Origin: Phyllobacterium zundukense
GTDB lineage: Bacteria > Pseudomonadota > Alphaproteobacteria > Rhizobiales > Rhizobiaceae
Length of the DNA: 64,000 nt
Assembly: GCF_025452195.1 (NCBI RefSeq)
Contig: NZ_CP104970.1
Span: forward strand, 496,001-560,000
Direction: 5' to 3'
Part shown: positions 27,850 to 36,080 of the stretch, piece after piece
How positions within the stretch are numbered: the stretch's first letter is position 1
How the letters are laid out: each line of letters starts with the position of its first letter
Notes under the pieces: generated by a model
Databases searched by the model: none
The model's input: only the letters and a program-made list of their open reading frames with translations
Told to the model about the DNA's origin: nothing
Position numbers and translations under genes: made by a program

Positions 27850-28746
27850 ATGACAGCTGATAACATACGCAACGTCGGTGTAATAGGCGCCGGAAGCATG
27901 GGAGGCGCGTTGGCCGAAAGCCTACTTGCGGAGGGTTTCGGCGTTAGTGTCTGGAATAGAACGCCCGAAAAGCTAGTGCCGTTTGCCGCGTTAAACGCGT
28001 TCACCTCGACAGATTTAAATTCAGTCATTGAGCGCTCTGAATTGATTGTAGTCAGCATTTCGGATTACGCATCGACTGAAAAGTTGCTGTTCGCAGACGG
28101 GCCAAGGGAAGCTTTGCGTGGAAAAATCCTCGTTCAGCTAACAACCATTACTCGTAGCGAATCTGAAAAAATGGCTGCCTTATGCCAGCTGGATGACATC
28201 CTCTATCTGGATGGCGCCATCATGGGCTTGCCACAGCGCGTCAGGGATGGAGATTGCATTATCGCCTATTCGGGTCCGCGTGGCGTTTACGCTTACTGCG
28301 AGCAGGTCCTGCTCGCGCTCGGGAAGAAGCCCATGTTTATCTCGGAGAGCTACGGCGCAGCTCCCGACCTTGAGCTCGCAAGGTTCGCTTACATCTACGG
28401 TTCCTGGCTCGCCTATTTCCAGGCCCTTGCCTTCTGCTCTGCCGGGGGGCTGCCATTGGACGTCATTGTGGAGATTATCGACAACGGGGAGCACATTCGC
28501 AACCGCACGACCAAGCGGTATGGGGATGCCATCATACAACGCGATTACACTGCTCCCGGAGCAACGATCGACGTCCACGCCACTGCCTTCAAGCTCGTCT
28601 CGGAACAAGCGAACTCGCTCGATATGAGGACCGATTTGATCCAGCTCCTCGGCGGTCTGTTCGATGAAGCAAAGGCTAAGGGGTACGGGCAGAAACAGCT
28701 TCCCGCACTCTTCGAAATCATGGTTGAAGGCACCCGGCGCGCATAA
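27850..28746 (+). CDS. Imine-reductase-like NAD(P)-binding protein (6PGDH/HIBADH superfamily)
   Basis: 298 residues. The N-terminal Rossmann domain has GVIGAGSMGGALA and VWNRTPEK; the middle carries YLDGAIMGLPQ and AYSGPRGVY; the C-terminal helical domain follows. These segments match imine reductases better than 3-hydroxyisobutyrate dehydrogenases. At the place where dehydrogenases of the superfamily carry the catalytic Lys, the sequence reads APDLELARF with no lysine, again like imine reductases. The Arg in WNRT favours NADPH. It may reduce a cyclic imine or act on a nitrogenous intermediate made by HyuAB. The imine-reductase call is my reading of motifs; beta-hydroxyacid dehydrogenase is the alternative. 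Confidence 0.65.
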   Translation: MTADNIRNVGVIGAGSMGGALAESLLAEGFGVSVWNRTPEKLVPFAALNAFTSTDLNSVIERSELIVVSISDYASTEKLLFADGPREALRGKILVQLTTITRSESEKMAALCQLDDILYLDGAIMGLPQRVRDGDCIIAYSGPRGVYAYCEQVLLALGKKPMFISESYGAAPDLELARFAYIYGSWLAYFQALAFCSAGGLPLDVIVEIIDNGEHIRNRTTKRYGDAIIQRDYTAPGATIDVHATAFKLVSEQANSLDMRTDLIQLLGGLFDEAKAKGYGQKQLPALFEIMVEGTRRA

Positions 28747-28785
28747 GCCGCGCTAGGCAACAAATTCAAAAAACTGGGGAGCATT

Positions 28786-29484
28786 ATGAACAAGATTCAC
28801 GACAATCCAAGTTCTGCCCTTGGGGGCTTGCTATTCGACGGCATGTTCATCGCCGCGGGCGGCTTCGGGCTTTGCGGTATTCCAGAACTGTTGATCGACG
28901 CCCTTCGCCAGGCTGGCACCAAAGGCCTAACGATTGCCTCTAACAATTGCGGCGTCGACGACTTCGGGCTCGGCGTGCTGCTGAAGACGAAGCAGATCAG
29001 GAAGATGATCTCGTCCTATGTCGGCGAGAACGCCGAGTTCATGCGCCAATACCTGAGCGGCGAACTCGAGCTGGAGTTCAACCCGCAGGGAACTCTGGCC
29101 GAGCGGATGCGCGCCGGCGGCGCCGGCATTGCCGGTTTCTATACCAAGACCGGCGTCGGCACCGTCGTTGCCGAGGGCAAGGAAACAAAGCTCTTCAACG
29201 GCGAGACCTTTGTTCTCGAAACCGGCATTGTTGCCGACCTGTCGATCGTCAAGGCCTGGAAGGCCGACACGTCGGGCAATCTCGTCTTCCGAAAGACGGC
29301 TCGCAACTTCAATCCGCCGGCCGCGACCTGCGGCAAGATCTGCGTCGCCGAAGTCGAGGAGATGGTGCCGGTCGGCAGCCTCGATCCTGATCACATCCAT
29401 GTGCCGGGGATCTACGTGCATCGCCTGATCCAGGGCCAGCATGAAAAACGCATCGAGCAGCGCACCACGCGCGTAGCGGCTTGA
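28786..29484 (+). CDS. scoA: 3-oxoacid CoA-transferase subunit A
   Basis: 232-residue alpha subunit of a succinyl-CoA:3-ketoacid (or 3-oxoadipate) CoA-transferase. Marks include [28 protein letters not shown] and [10 protein letters not shown]. Its place after a BKACE cluster points to acetoacetate as the acceptor, since BKACE always makes acetoacetate. The start follows gggg at 8 bp. Codon use is more GC-rich than the genes before it, so this block may have arrived separately. scoB follows with a start inside or just after the stop. Confidence 0.9.
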   Translation: MNKIHDNPSSALGGLLFDGMFIAAGGFGLCGIPELLIDALRQAGTKGLTIASNNCGVDDFGLGVLLKTKQIRKMISSYVGENAEFMRQYLSGELELEFNPQGTLAERMRAGGAGIAGFYTKTGVGTVVAEGKETKLFNGETFVLETGIVADLSIVKAWKADTSGNLVFRKTARNFNPPAATCGKICVAEVEEMVPVGSLDPDHIHVPGIYVHRLIQGQHEKRIEQRTTRVAA

Positions 29485-29504
29485 AGGGCGGGGAGGTGAA
29501 AGAC

Positions 29505-30134
29505 ATGGCCTGGGATAGAAACCAGATGGCGGCGCGCGCTGCCCGCGAACTCGAAGACGGCACCTACGTCAATCTCGGCATCGGTATTCCGACGCTGGTC
29601 GCCAATTACATTCCCGAAGGCGTTCATGTGACGCTGCAGTCGGAGAACGGCCTGCTCGGCATTGGCCCGTTCCCGACCGAGGACCAGATCGATGCCGATC
29701 TGATCAACGCCGGCAAGCAGACGGTGACGGCGCTGCCGCATTCGGCCTTCTTCGACTCGGCGCAAAGCTTTGCAATGATCCGCGGCGGCAAGATCGCGAT
29801 GGCAATCCTCGGCGCCATGGAAGTGTCTGAGGCGGGCGATCTCGCCAACTGGATGATCCCCGGCAAACTGGTCAAGGGTATGGGGGGTGCGATGGATCTC
29901 GTCGCCGGCGTCAAGCGGGTGGTTGTGGTCATGGACCACACCAACAAGGCCGGTGAGTCCAAGGTGTTGAAGGCCTGCACCCTGCCGCTGACCGGACAGA
30001 GCGTCGTCGATCGGATCATCACCAACCTCGGTGTCCTCGACGTCGTTGATGGCGGACTGGAGCTGGTCGAGCTTGCCGACGGCGTTACCGAAAGTGAGAT
30101 CCGCAGCGCAACCGAGGCGACCATCGTCAACTAA
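29505..30134 (+). CDS. scoB: 3-oxoacid CoA-transferase subunit B
   Basis: 209-residue beta subunit. The catalytic glutamate is Glu47 in QSENGLLG, which forms the CoA thioester. NLGIGIPT and MGGAMDLV are other family marks. ATG 29505 is chosen because ggggagg lies 8 bp upstream; the earlier TTG at 29481 has no ribosome-binding site. Together with ScoA it would make acetoacetyl-CoA from acetoacetate. A short hairpin follows. Confidence 0.92.
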   Translation: MAWDRNQMAARAARELEDGTYVNLGIGIPTLVANYIPEGVHVTLQSENGLLGIGPFPTEDQIDADLINAGKQTVTALPHSAFFDSAQSFAMIRGGKIAMAILGAMEVSEAGDLANWMIPGKLVKGMGGAMDLVAGVKRVVVVMDHTNKAGESKVLKACTLPLTGQSVVDRIITNLGVLDVVDGGLELVELADGVTESEIRSATEATIVN

Positions 30135-30161
30135 ACCTGGCGGTTACTACCGAGATGCTGG

Positions 30162-30179
30162 AGCCGGCCTTTGCCGGCT
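30162..30179 (+). terminator. Short hairpin after scoB
   Basis: AGCCGGC and GCCGGCT pair around CTTT. There is no long T run; a weak terminator or stability element. Confidence 0.45.
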
Positions 30180-30206
30180 TCGCAAGAACAATAGAGGAGA
30201 CCATCC

Positions 30207-30716
30207 ATGAACACCCCATCGATCGTGATTGCCAGTTCCGCCCGTACCGCGGTCGGATCCTTCAACGGCGCGTTCGCCAACACGCCGGCGCATGAGCTCG
30301 GCGCCGCCGTCATCAAGGGCGTGCTTGAGCGCGCAGGCGTCCAAGCGAGTGAGGTCGACGAGGTGATCCTCGGCCAGGTCCTGCAGGCCGGAGAGGGCCC
30401 GATCCCGGCTTCGCGCAAGGCGCTGGCGAAAGCCGGCTGGGCGATCGGCGACGTCGAATTGGTCGAGGCCAACGAGGCCTTTGCTGCACAGGCCTGCGCG
30501 GTCAACAAGGACCTTGGCTGGAATCCGGACATCGTCAATGTCAACGGCGGCGCGATCGCCATCGGCCATTCGATCGGCGCTTCCGGCGCCCGCGTGCTCA
30601 ACACGCTGCTATTCGAGATGAAGCGTCGTTCGGCCAAGAAGGGCCTTGCCACGCTCTGCATCGGCGGCGGCATGGGTGTTGCCATGTGCGTGGAAGCGTT
30701 CTGGGCAAGGTCATGA
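30207..30716 (+). pseudogene. Acetyl-CoA acetyltransferase with large internal deletion
   Basis: The reading frame is open for 169 codons with a good ribosome-binding site (gaggag), but a thiolase has about 390. The N-terminus ([19 protein letters not shown]) runs to [12 protein letters not shown], then jumps in frame to [25 protein letters not shown] and the C-terminus. About 225 residues are gone, including the nucleophile region (normally VCGSGL, Cys89). The C-terminal His motif ([14 protein letters not shown], with Pro changed to Ser) and [10 protein letters not shown] remain. The protein cannot be a working thiolase. It would have been the last step of the acetoacetate route next to scoAB. 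Its stop overlaps the UPF0262 start. Confidence 0.88.
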
Positions 30717-31207
30717 CCTCCGCCGAGTACCGTCTCTGCGACGTATCGGTCGACCGGTCGTTCGGTGGCCGGGACGCTAGAATTGAGCGAGAGCAAGCGC
30801 TCGCGGTCATCGACCTGCTGGAATCGAATACATTCATTCCGGTCGGTCACGACGGCGGGCCTTATCGCCTCAAGATCGAAGCGGTTGACGGGCGTCTGGC
30901 ATTGCATGTCGCTGATGATCGGGGCGAGCATGTTGTCAGTCACTACCTGTCGCTCACGCCCTTCCGCCGATTGCTCAAAGACTACACCCGCATCTGCGAG
31001 AGTTACTACGCCATCCGCCACCCTGGACCTGAACGGCTTGAGGCAATCGATATGGGTCGGCGTGGCGTCCATAACGAGGCTGCCGAACTGCTGAGAGCCC
31101 GGTTGTCTACAAAAGTGAATATCGACACCGACACTGCGCGCCGGCTGTTCACGCTGATTTACGCCCTGCTTGTGCGCAATGCGGACCATCGAGCTCTGCT
31201 GAGCTGA
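30713..31207 (+). CDS. UPF0262 family protein
   Basis: 164-residue protein of unknown function, a family found in Alphaproteobacteria. Marks include [33 protein letters not shown] and [19 protein letters not shown] 30713 overlaps the thiolase-relic stop (ATGA), a join that looks accidental and due to rearrangement. It is normally a chromosomal gene in rhizobia, so its presence among catabolic genes suggests a duplicated or relocated copy. Confidence 0.88.
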   Translation: MTSAEYRLCDVSVDRSFGGRDARIEREQALAVIDLLESNTFIPVGHDGGPYRLKIEAVDGRLALHVADDRGEHVVSHYLSLTPFRRLLKDYTRICESYYAIRHPGPERLEAIDMGRRGVHNEAAELLRARLSTKVNIDTDTARRLFTLIYALLVRNADHRALLS

Positions 31208-31249
31208 GCCGGCTGCGGCCGAGACTTTCCGACCAAGGAGGAAGCCCAA

Positions 31250-32683
31250 GTGAATGCAATACCCCAACGAGACGTACATGTCGGAGAAACAAGCTCCGCG
31301 GGCTTTCTGGATAGCGTTGACCAGAACTTCCGCCATGCGATGACATTCCTCGATCTACCGGAAGGGCTGTCGGAGCGGATCATGCAGTGCAACTCGACCT
31401 ACACGGTACGGTTCGGCGTCCGGCTGCGCGGCCGCATGTACAGCTTCATCGGCTGGCGATCGGTCCACAGCGAGCACTGCGAGCCGGTGAAGGGCGGTAT
31501 TCGCTATGCGTCGAACGCCGATTCTGAAGAGGTCGAGCCGCTGGCGGCACTCATGACGCTCAAATGCTCACTGGTCGATGTCCCGTTTGGCGGCTCCAAG
31601 GGCGCGCTGAAGATCGACCCGCGTGAATGGACGCCGCAAGAACTCGAGCGCATAACTCGTCGCTTCACCCAGGAGCTCAACAAACGCGGCCTGATAGGCC
31701 CGGGCGTCAACGTCCCGGCTCCCGACATCGGCACGGGCGAGCGGGAAATGGCCTGGATGATGGACGAGTTCCGCCGCGCAAATCCGACCAATGTCATCAA
31801 CGCGCGCGCCTGCGTGACCGGAAAGCCGCTGTCGAAGGGTGGCATTGCCGGCCGGACCGAAGCAACCGGCAGGGGCGTCCAGTTCGCCATCCGCGATCCT
31901 CGAACCGCCGGGCTGAACGGCAAGCGTGACCTGAAAGGTGCCGCCACTATTGTTCAGGGGTTTGGCAATGTCGGTTACCATGCGGCAAAGTTCCTGTCAG
32001 AAGAAGACGGCGCCCGGGTGACGATCGTTGCAGAACGAGATGGCTATGTCGCCAATCCCGATGGTCTGGCGATCGAGGCACTGAAGCAACATCAGATCAG
32101 AACCGGCAGCATCCTCTGCTTTGAAGGTGCCACTTCGTTTCCCGGTGATATGACGGGCATCGAGCAACCATGCGACGTTCTCGTTCCAGCGGCGATGGAA
32201 AACGCCATTCATGCTGGGAATGCAGACCGTATCAAGGCACATCTCGTAGTCGAAGCCGCCAACGGCCCGGTGACCTTCGAAGCAGACAAGGTCCTCCGCT
32301 CCCGTACCATCACCATCCTTCCCGATCTTTACGTCAATGCCGGCGGCGTGGTCGTCAGCTACTTCGAGTGGGTGAAGAACCTGACGCATATTCCCTTCGG
32401 CCTGATGGAACGGCGGCGGCGCGAGCGGCGCAACCAGACGATTGCCGCAGCACTCGAGCGCATGACCGGCAAGGAATTCCCCGCCGATATCCGCGACGAG
32501 TTCCTCGAAGGCGGCGCTGAAATCGACCTCGTTCGTTCCGGCTTGGAAGATGTCATGCGCAGCACCTGGGGACGCACCGCCGATCTCATCGAACAGCGAC
32601 CGGAAATCGGTGATTACCGAACCGCCGCCTATGTCGCATCGATCCGACAGGTCGCAGACGCTTACGAAGCAATAGGGATCTGA
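31250..32683 (+). CDS. Glu/Leu/Phe/Val dehydrogenase family protein (NAD-type glutamate dehydrogenase)
   Basis: 477-residue amino-acid dehydrogenase. The substrate-binding domain has PVKGGIRYA, the catalytic lysine region VPFGGSKGALKIDP, and NVPAPDIGTGEREMAWMMDE; the Rossmann domain has VQGFGNVGYHAAKFL. The start is GTG 31250, with aaggagg 8 bp upstream. Most such enzymes interconvert glutamate and 2-oxoglutarate, which would recycle ammonia or amino groups released by the neighbouring catabolic genes. A C-terminal extension (about 420-477) is typical of the alphaproteobacterial form. Substrate preference cannot be assigned from sequence alone. Confidence 0.88.
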   Translation: MNAIPQRDVHVGETSSAGFLDSVDQNFRHAMTFLDLPEGLSERIMQCNSTYTVRFGVRLRGRMYSFIGWRSVHSEHCEPVKGGIRYASNADSEEVEPLAALMTLKCSLVDVPFGGSKGALKIDPREWTPQELERITRRFTQELNKRGLIGPGVNVPAPDIGTGEREMAWMMDEFRRANPTNVINARACVTGKPLSKGGIAGRTEATGRGVQFAIRDPRTAGLNGKRDLKGAATIVQGFGNVGYHAAKFLSEEDGARVTIVAERDGYVANPDGLAIEALKQHQIRTGSILCFEGATSFPGDMTGIEQPCDVLVPAAMENAIHAGNADRIKAHLVVEAANGPVTFEADKVLRSRTITILPDLYVNAGGVVVSYFEWVKNLTHIPFGLMERRRRERRNQTIAAALERMTGKEFPADIRDEFLEGGAEIDLVRSGLEDVMRSTWGRTADLIEQRPEIGDYRTAAYVASIRQVADAYEAIGI

Positions 32684-32914
32684 GCTGTGTTCGCTCTAAA
32701 GAATGCCCGCCCATTCTCATCATCCAACAGCAGAGAGCCGGATCTAAGAGTGCGTTCTCCTCGGAGAACTAGCGGAGATCGGATCGGTTACAGTGGCAAC
32801 CAACATCAACATTTCCAATTGGTCCTCCGGTTCAAGGCGGCATTTCTCAATTCTCCTTTCGAACCCGCAGATCGCTGAACCAAGTTTTGCCATTTAAACG
32901 CACCGCAAGTGCCC
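32684..32914. other. Intergenic region before the polyamine-type ABC operon
   Basis: No gene is visible. A small inverted repeat (GTTCTC...GAGAAC, 32754-32769) may be a weak terminator for the dehydrogenase gene. The regulatory palindrome and promoter follow directly. Confidence 0.4.
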
Positions 32915-32950
32915 TTGACATTCTATGATCTTTGATCAAAGATCATAGAA
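32915..32950 (+). promoter_or_regulatory. Promoter overlapped by a perfect 30-bp palindrome (putative GntR operator)
   Basis: TTGACA (32915-32920) is followed immediately by a perfect 30-bp palindrome (32921-32950) with the core TTTGATCAAA, flanked by TGATC and GATCA arms and closed by TTCTA...TAGAA. The core contains the TTGATCAAAGATCA sequence found in the BKACE-cluster operator at 16929-16943. The palindrome covers the spacer and -10 region, so bound protein would repress. It lies 61 bp before the SBP start. Confidence 0.7.
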
Positions 32951-33011
32951 AAGCATCTTAATGCTGCCGTTCAGTACGGGAACGCTGACGGCCAAAACCG
33001 GGAGACTAAAA

Positions 33012-34127
33012 ATGAATCGTCGTGAATTTCTTGCTCGCCAAGGAGCGTTTCTTGGCGCCGTTGGCATTGCTGCAGCTTTTCCTTCAATGAGCGCACGAGC
33101 AGCAGCAAATGCCGAAGCGCTCAACGTCACTCTCAAGTTCCTTGGGTGGCAGGGTTACGATGACCCGAAGGCAATGGGAACGCTTGTTGCGCAGGGTCTC
33201 ACCCTGGATGCCCAATACATCACCGGCAATGCTGAGATTGTAACGAAACTCCGTAGCGGCGGAGTGGGGTCGATTGACGTTGTCACGCCCGGCATCAGTG
33301 CCGTCGCGCCCTTGATCAGAGCAAAGCTGGTCGAGCCGATCGATGCGACAAAGCTGCCAAGCAGCGAACGCTTCTTCAGCCAGTTCCGTAACATGTCGTG
33401 GCAGCAGTCGGACGGCAAGAACTATGCCGTGCCAGTGAGCTGGAGTGATTATCCGCTGAGCTACCGCGCAGATCTGTTCAAAGATCTTCCGAAGAGGTGG
33501 GCAGATCTCGGCGATGAGAAATTCCGTGGCAAGCTCATCACGCTAGATGATCCCGCGAACCTTTGGCTATTTGCTCGGGCACTCTTCAAAACCGCTGACT
33601 TCTCCAAGCTGACGAAAGATCAGGTCAATCAGGCTGCCGATGCTTTCATGCCGGTCAAGGCGAACCTGACAACGATTGCTCCAAGCTTTGGTGACATTGC
33701 TGACGTTCTGGCGCGCGGCGACGCGCAGGCAAGTGTGCTTGGATGGCGGTTTATTGAGGCAAAGCTGAAGTCGAAGGGCATTGACGGGGCTTCTTATGTT
33801 CCACCTGAAGACGGCACATTCCTTTGGTGTGATTCATACTGCATCGCCGCAAAGGCCCCGCATCTGGAGCAGACTTACGCGTTCCTCAACCAGATGCTTT
33901 CCCCAGAGGGCAACGCCATCATCGGCGCTGCAATCGGCTGTGGCGTTGTGAATGCCGATGCAGTTGCGCTTCTGCCTGAGGATCAGCGAAAGCTTTACCC
34001 TTACGAAAATCTTCCGGCCTTCTTGGAAAAGAACACGTTCTACATTCCGCCTGCTCTTGAGGCCGAGGGTGAAATCGCAACCATGCGCGATTGGACCGAA
34101 GCTTGGGAACGGATCAAGCTGTCATGA
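33012..34127 (+). CDS. PotD-type extracellular substrate-binding protein (Tat signal)
   Basis: 371-residue periplasmic protein of the spermidine/putrescine/opine group. The N-terminus MNRREFLARQGAFLGAVG is a twin-arginine signal, with cleavage probably after ARA near residue 35. The mature part has SIDVVTPG, YAVPVSWSDYPLSYR and VLGWRFIEAKL. ATG 33012 is chosen because the signal peptide starts there; the upstream open frame runs into the promoter. Its 3' end overlaps the ATPase gene by 4 bp. The cargo is likely an amine, amino acid or opine-like solute. Confidence 0.9.
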   Translation: MNRREFLARQGAFLGAVGIAAAFPSMSARAAANAEALNVTLKFLGWQGYDDPKAMGTLVAQGLTLDAQYITGNAEIVTKLRSGGVGSIDVVTPGISAVAPLIRAKLVEPIDATKLPSSERFFSQFRNMSWQQSDGKNYAVPVSWSDYPLSYRADLFKDLPKRWADLGDEKFRGKLITLDDPANLWLFARALFKTADFSKLTKDQVNQAADAFMPVKANLTTIAPSFGDIADVLARGDAQASVLGWRFIEAKLKSKGIDGASYVPPEDGTFLWCDSYCIAAKAPHLEQTYAFLNQMLSPEGNAIIGAAIGCGVVNADAVALLPEDQRKLYPYENLPAFLEKNTFYIPPALEAEGEIATMRDWTEAWERIKLS

Positions 34128-35236
34128 TTTCGCAGGCATTTGGAACTTCCGCAGTCTCGGTCCAGGACGTCACGAAGCAATTTGGGACGTTCACCGCCTT
34201 GTCGAGCATTTCGCTCGACGTGGCGCCTGGCCGATTTGTCTCTTTGCTTGGTCCGTCCGGCTGCGGCAAGACAACGTTGATGCGCATCATCGCCGGACTG
34301 GATCGTCAATCGACAGGGCGCGTTGTGATAGCGGGGAAAGACCTGTCGGCGACGCCGCCGCATCGCCGCCCCGTTGGCCTCGTTTTCCAGCGGTACGCGC
34401 TATTTCCCCACATGACGGTAAGCCAGAATGTCGGGTTTGCGTTGTCGCTGCAACGGGTGGAAAAAAAGAAGGCTGCCAATCGTGTTGGCGAGCTTCTCGA
34501 GATCGTCAGGCTGAGTGCCTTTGCAGATCGCCCCATTGATCAACTTTCCGGCGGCCAGGCTCAGCGAGTGGCGCTCGCGCGCGCTCTTGCTGCCGGACCA
34601 CCGGTTTTACTGCTCGATGAACCGATGTCAGCACTGGACCTCAAGCTTCGCCAGGCGATGCAGCTCGAACTTCGGCAGCTGCAGCGTAGCATCGGCGCGA
34701 CCTTCCTGTTCGTCACACACGATCAGGACGAGGCGATGGTCATGAGCGACGAGATTGTCCTTATGAACAGCGGAACCATCGTTCAACGTGGCTCACCTGA
34801 AGAAGTTTATAGCCGACCGAAAACTTTGTTCAGCGCAAAGTTTTTGGGAGAAGCGAACATCTTCACGGGGTCGTTCCGCCGTGAGGGAAATAAATCCTTG
34901 CTTCAATCGGCTGATGTGAACATCCGCTTCGATGCTCACGATAATCGAGACACGGGAGCGGGCCTCGTCTGCGTCCGACCCGAGTCCATAATGATTGAGG
35001 GGGCACCGAACGTCTCGTCTGTCGCGTCCGAGCCAAATTCGGTAGTAGGACAGGTTCGAGAGGCAATCTTTCAAGGCGCATTCAGGCGCTACCTGGTCCA
35101 GGTCGGCGAGCAAAGCGTTATGGTTCAGCAACCGGTTCTCCCCGGCGGAGGCGACGCATTCTCGCAAGGCGATCGCGTTCTTCTCAGTTGGCCGGACAAC
35201 TCGGTCGCTCAAATCGAAGATGACGCCAATGGTTAG
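34124..35236 (+). CDS. Polyamine-type ABC transporter ATPase (PotA-like)
   Basis: 370-residue ATPase. Walker A is GPSGCGKTT (43-51), signature LSGGQAQR, Walker B LLLDEPMSALDLK, and the switch histidine is in THDQDEAM. A C-terminal TOBE domain (about 285-365) includes VCVRPESIMI. ATG 34124 overlaps the SBP stop. It drives the permease pair encoded next. Confidence 0.92.
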   Translation: MISQAFGTSAVSVQDVTKQFGTFTALSSISLDVAPGRFVSLLGPSGCGKTTLMRIIAGLDRQSTGRVVIAGKDLSATPPHRRPVGLVFQRYALFPHMTVSQNVGFALSLQRVEKKKAANRVGELLEIVRLSAFADRPIDQLSGGQAQRVALARALAAGPPVLLLDEPMSALDLKLRQAMQLELRQLQRSIGATFLFVTHDQDEAMVMSDEIVLMNSGTIVQRGSPEEVYSRPKTLFSAKFLGEANIFTGSFRREGNKSLLQSADVNIRFDAHDNRDTGAGLVCVRPESIMIEGAPNVSSVASEPNSVVGQVREAIFQGAFRRYLVQVGEQSVMVQQPVLPGGGDAFSQGDRVLLSWPDNSVAQIEDDANG

Positions 35237-36080
35237 GCAGTTTTACCTCATGGCTGCGCCGGCCAGCCTCTTCATGGCGATCTTCTTCATTATTCCATGC
35301 GGAGTGCTATTCGCATACTCTTTCGGTAGCACAAGCTACACCGACATTTCGTTCGGTACCTCACCAGAGAATTACATCAAGATCTTCACGGACCCATTGT
35401 TCCGTGAAATTCTGCTGCGATCTCTTTGGATGGGATCGACGATCGGGCTGGCGTCAGTCGTGCTGGCGTTTCCGTTGGCATATGCGATCACGCTAGGCCC
35501 GCTGCGGCGGGCAGGGACTATTATTCTGCTCCTGGTGATGGTGTCCCTGTTCACAGCCTACATCGTGCGGATTTACGCATGGCGGTCACTCCTCGGCCGC
35601 AATGGTGCGATCAGTCAGTTGTTGAACTGGACGGGTGTCACCGAGGCGCCATTAGAGACCTTTGCGTATAGCAAAGCTGCCGTGATCGTGACTTTGACAA
35701 GCATCCTCGTACCGGTCGCTATACTTCCGCTCGCTTCGGCCCTTTCCGGGGTGTCGGCGCAATGTATCGAGGCGGCGAAGAGCCTCGGCGCCACTTCGAT
35801 CGGTGCCTTTTTCCGGGTTACCGTGCCAATGGCCAGCCGCGGTATCCTGTCGGCTTTTGCGCTGACGTTCGTCATCGCAGCTGGCGATTTCGTCACCCCT
35901 CAACTTCTTGGCGGACCTAAGGCGCAGCTTGCCGGGAACGCAGTGGTCGGTCGATTTGGTCTTTCATTTGACTGGCCGCTCGGGTCCGCAATTGCGTTCA
36001 GCTTGGTGATTTCCATGGGAATATTCTTATGGGCCGTCACCGCTTTGCTGAGACGTATTGGAATTAAGGATCGACCATGA
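35220..36080 (+). CDS. Polyamine-type ABC permease (PotB-like)
   Basis: 286-residue permease with six predicted helices. The EAA loop is AQCIEAAKSLGATSIGAFFRVTVP, and GDFVTPQLLGG is a PotB mark. It starts 17 bp before the ATPase stop; an alternative ATG at 35229 is also possible. It overlaps potC by 4 bp. Confidence 0.92.
   Translation: MTPMVRQFYLMAAPASLFMAIFFIIPCGVLFAYSFGSTSYTDISFGTSPENYIKIFTDPLFREILLRSLWMGSTIGLASVVLAFPLAYAITLGPLRRAGTIILLLVMVSLFTAYIVRIYAWRSLLGRNGAISQLLNWTGVTEAPLETFAYSKAAVIVTLTSILVPVAILPLASALSGVSAQCIEAAKSLGATSIGAFFRVTVPMASRGILSAFALTFVIAAGDFVTPQLLGGPKAQLAGNAVVGRFGLSFDWPLGSAIAFSLVISMGIFLWAVTALLRRIGIKDRP

Noticed and set aside
30686..30712. A longer UPF0262 start at 30686
   Set aside because: The extra nine residues lie within the thiolase relic and are not conserved in the family, which begins with MTxA-type sequence.
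30131..31336. A 401-codon minus-strand open frame
   Set aside because: It lies antisense to the thiolase relic, the UPF0262 gene and the start of the dehydrogenase gene, which have clear homology and ribosome-binding sites on the plus strand. Its translation has no recognisable domain.
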